DNA from: JAKAXS01 sp041940525
GTDB lineage: Bacteria; Pseudomonadota; Alphaproteobacteria; Rhizobiales; Hyphomicrobiaceae
Direction: 5' to 3'
DNA: 5,995 nt
Assembly: GCA_041940525.1 (NCBI GenBank)
Contig: JBGTSB010000091.1
Location: forward strand, 1-5,995
Shown: in pieces, positions 4,909-5,995 of the stretch
Layout of the letters: each line of letters starts with the position of its first letter
Numbering within the stretch: the stretch's first letter is position 1
The notes under the pieces: generated by a model
What the model was told of the DNA's origin: nothing
The model's input: the letters and a program-made list of their open reading frames with translations, nothing else
Database searches by the model: none
Program-made: the position numbers and the translations under genes

Positions 4909-5995
4909 TTGAGCGCCAAATCGTCTGACGCAGCTGCACCGGTTTCTATCGACAGTTTTGAATGCCGCAGAACTCTCACCGTTGGTGACAAGAGCTACGT
5001 TTACTACTCTCTGCCTGAGGCTGAGAAGAACGGCTTGAAGGGCATCAGCTCGCTTCCCTTCTCAATGAAGGTTCTGCTTGAAAACCTTCTTCGCAACGAA
5101 GATGGCCGCTCGGTCAACAAGGAAGACATCAGCGCCATCGCTGCCTGGGTTGAAGACAAGGGCAAGGCCAGCAAGGAAATCGGTTTCCGGCCAGCGCGCG
5201 TCCTAATGCAGGACTTCACCGGCGTTCCTGCCGTCGTCGATCTCGCCGCGATGCGCGATGGCATGACGAAACTCGGCGGCGATCCGACCAAGATTAACCC
5301 GCTCGTCCCTGTCGACTTGGTGATCGACCACTCCGTTATCGTCGACTCCTTCGGCAAACCATCGGCTCTGCATCAAAACGTTGAGCTGGAGTATCAGCGC
5401 AACGGCGAGCGCTATAACTTCTTGAAGTGGGGCCAGGGCGCGTTCGCGAACTTCCGCGTCGTGCCGCCGGGCACCGGCATCTGTCATCAGGTGAATTTGG
5501 AGTATCTGGCGCAGACGGTGTGGAGCAAGGAGCTGCCCGACGGGTCCGTCGTTGCTTATCCTGACACCGTCGTCGGTACCGACAGCCACACCACCATGGT
5601 CAACGGCTTGGCTGTTCTGGGCTGGGGCGTCGGCGGCATCGAAGCTGAGGCAGCGATGCTTGGCCAGCCGATTTCGATGCTCATCCCCGAAGTTGTTGGC
5701 TTCAAGCTAACGGGCAAACTGAATGAAGGCGTGACAGCGACCGACCTTGTTCTGACCGTTACGCAGATGCTGCGCAAGAAGGGCGTTGTCGGCAAGTTCG
5801 TTGAGTTCTATGGCTCTGGCCTTGGCAACATGACTTTGGCGGACCGCGCCACGATTGCCAACATGGCGCCTGAATACGGGGCCACCTGTGGCTTCTTCCC
5901 AGTCGATGACGAAACGCTGCGCTACCTCAGCATGTCTGGCCGCGATGATGATCGCGTTCAGCTCGTCGAAGCGTATGCCAAGGCGCAAGAAATGT
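4909..5995 (+). CDS. acnA: Aconitate hydratase A (AcnA/IRP1 type), 3' truncated by window edge
   Basis: This cytoplasmic [4Fe-4S] enzyme of the TCA cycle interconverts citrate and isocitrate. The frame opens at TTG 4909 behind AAGGAGG and stays open to the right edge, giving 362 residues of a protein usually near 900. It begins MSAKSSDAAAPVSIDSFECR and continues with family blocks: YSLPEAEKNGLKGISSLPFS, DFTGVPAVVDLAAMRD from Asp102, NPLVPVDLVIDHSV, VPPGTGICHQVNLEYL (185-200), GTDSHTTMVNGL (223-234) and GWGVGGIEAEAAMLGQP. The pattern is the AcnA/IRP1 class, not AcnB. The three cluster-binding cysteines lie in the later part, outside the window, so activity cannot be confirmed from here. It diverges from ccmA, an arrangement I recall from other alphaproteobacteria. 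A long leader with hairpins suggests post-transcriptional control, but this is inference. Confidence 0.96.
   Translation, partial: MSAKSSDAAAPVSIDSFECRRTLTVGDKSYVYYSLPEAEKNGLKGISSLPFSMKVLLENLLRNEDGRSVNKEDISAIAAWVEDKGKASKEIGFRPARVLMQDFTGVPAVVDLAAMRDGMTKLGGDPTKINPLVPVDLVIDHSVIVDSFGKPSALHQNVELEYQRNGERYNFLKWGQGAFANFRVVPPGTGICHQVNLEYLAQTVWSKELPDGSVVAYPDTVVGTDSHTTMVNGLAVLGWGVGGIEAEAAMLGQPISMLIPEVVGFKLTGKLNEGVTATDLVLTVTQMLRKKGVVGKFVEFYGSGLGNMTLADRATIANMAPEYGATCGFFPVDDETLRYLSMSGRDDDRVQLVEAYAKAQEM

Noticed and set aside
4704..4991. 95-codon minus-strand open frame overlapping the acnA start
   Set aside because: It is antisense to the clearly conserved start of acnA, shows no family features and lies opposite a strong coding frame.
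5203..5589. 128-codon minus-strand open frame inside acnA
   Set aside because: It is a shadow of the aconitase frame, whose conserved blocks cover the whole span.

Overview
The window looks like chromosomal core-metabolism DNA from an alphaproteobacterium, probably of the Hyphomicrobiales or a neighbouring order. This rests on the SdhA C-terminus ending in KARVY, the gene order ccmA-ccmB-ccmC-ccmD-ccmG divergent from aconitase acnA, moderately high GC by eye, and frequent GTG/TTG starts. The assignment is by recognition, not by a search.

Layout, left to right: (1) the C-terminal 377 codons of sdhA, the succinate dehydrogenase flavoprotein, on the + strand, cut by the left edge. (2) After 67 bp, a complete + strand ohr, a thiol peroxidase of the OsmC/Ohr family; sdhB is not in its usual place after sdhA. 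(3) A strong hairpin with a T run, which ends ohr and overlaps the last codons of ccmG coming the other way. (4) A minus-strand System I cytochrome c maturation operon, transcribed ccmA, ccmB, ccmC, ccmD, ccmG from about 4660 down to 1644, with GTGA overlaps at ccmA/ccmB and ccmD/ccmG, a 4-bp gap at ccmC/ccmD and an atypical 100-bp gap between ccmB and ccmC. (5) A 313-bp divergent regulatory region with AT-rich promoter candidates and GC-rich inverted repeats. (6) The first 362 codons of acnA on the + strand, from a TTG start behind a near-perfect Shine-Dalgarno, cut by the right edge.

How the genes relate: SdhA and AcnA are TCA-cycle enzymes, and succinate dehydrogenase feeds electrons to the quinone pool. 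CcmA/B/C/D load and release heme for the chaperone CcmE, and CcmG supplies reductant for apocytochrome c thiols, so the operon serves assembly of c-type cytochromes further down the same respiratory chain. Ohr detoxifies organic and lipid hydroperoxides, a plausible companion to respiratory membranes. The remaining maturation genes (ccmE, ccmF, ccmH, ccmI), sdhB and an ohrR-type regulator are not in the window.

I found no mobile element, CRISPR array, tRNA, rRNA or clearly undescribed system. The points worth checking are the displaced sdhB, the ccmB-ccmC gap, the ccmA/acnA intergenic region with its structured leader, and the shared terminator.
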